From an uncultured Actinomycetes bacterium (GTDB lineage: Bacteria; Actinomycetota; Actinomycetes; Nanopelagicales; Nanopelagicaceae), in contig CAIJOE010000100.1 in the NCBI GenBank assembly GCA_903822245.1, positions 1-5,241 on the forward strand: 5,241 bases of DNA. The letters run 5' to 3'. A program made the translations under genes and the position numbers. Every line of letters starts with the position of its first letter. Positions within the stretch are counted from its first letter, which is position 1. Shown in pieces: positions 5,189 to 5,241 of this stretch. The notes below the pieces were generated by a model, which ran no database searches, was not told the origin of the DNA, and saw only the letters and a list, made by a program, of their open reading frames with translations.

Positions 5189-5241
5189 TGGTAGCGGGAG
5201 CCGGAATTGAACCGGCGACACAGCGATTATGAGCCGCTTGC
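5189..5241 (-). tRNA. trnM: tRNA-Met, elongator type (anticodon CAT), 5' part beyond window
   Basis: The 3' portion of a tRNA is visible: anticodon stem AGCGG/TCGCT, loop CTCATAA with CAT at 5229-5231, T arm GCCGG-TTCAATT-CCGGC, acceptor strand TCCCGCT, discriminator A and an encoded CCA at 5189-5191. The anticodon stem lacks the three consecutive G-C pairs of initiator tRNA, so this is the elongator. Strictly, a CAT anticodon could also be the lysidine-modified tRNA-Ile2. The position upstream of rpmG, where Actinobacteria usually carry tRNA-Met, favours Met. The acceptor 5' strand, D arm and promoter lie outside the window. Confidence 0.93.

Noticed and set aside
1..5241. Search for mobile elements, CRISPR repeats, defence or toxin-antitoxin genes
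   Set aside because: Nearly all the sequence is accounted for by conserved housekeeping genes with short gaps. I saw no transposase, no direct repeat series and no composition break.

Overview
This is a compact housekeeping segment of an actinobacterial chromosome. The gene order is tRNA-Met, rpmG, hadA, hadB, (a GT2-like gene), murB, an aspartate-type aminotransferase, tRNA-Trp, secE and nusG, which is the conserved actinobacterial neighbourhood upstream of rplK/rplA. Other actinobacterial marks are the split HadA/HadB dehydratase and the long acidic N-terminal extension on NusG. Base composition looks to be in the mid-40s % GC by eye, low for the phylum. Together with the very short intergenic gaps this suggests a streamlined freshwater actinobacterium (Nanopelagicales/acI-like). 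That taxonomic placement is inference.

Layout, left to right. Positions 1-708 hold nusG on the minus strand, with its 3' end cut by the window edge. Then come secE (721-954) and tRNA-Trp (1000-1073), both minus. A divergent intergenic region (1074-1191) separates these from the single plus-strand gene, a class I aminotransferase (1192-2400), which probably has a leaderless mRNA. Its 3' end overlaps the convergent murB gene by 8 bp. Positions 2393-5123 form a tight minus-strand operon, read in the order rpmG, hadA, hadB, GT2-like gene, murB. Its gaps are 3 nt, a 4-bp overlap, a 4-bp overlap and 9 nt. The window ends inside an elongator tRNA-Met (5189-5241), 65 bp upstream of rpmG. No stretch over 300 bp lacks a gene; the longest gap is 118 bp.

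Functionally, the left block serves translation and secretion (tRNA-Trp, the SecE translocon subunit, the NusG transcription factor). The right block starts with a ribosomal protein and continues into envelope-related genes: the FAS-II dehydratase HadAB, a glycosyltransferase-like protein of unknown target, and the peptidoglycan precursor enzyme MurB. The aminotransferase probably supplies aspartate/glutamate metabolism.

I see no mobile element, CRISPR array, defence gene or clearly new system. The points most worth a second look are the shortened HadA, the GT2-like protein with a non-canonical metal-binding motif, the probable leaderless promoter of the aminotransferase, and a perfect stem-loop between tRNA-Met and rpmG.
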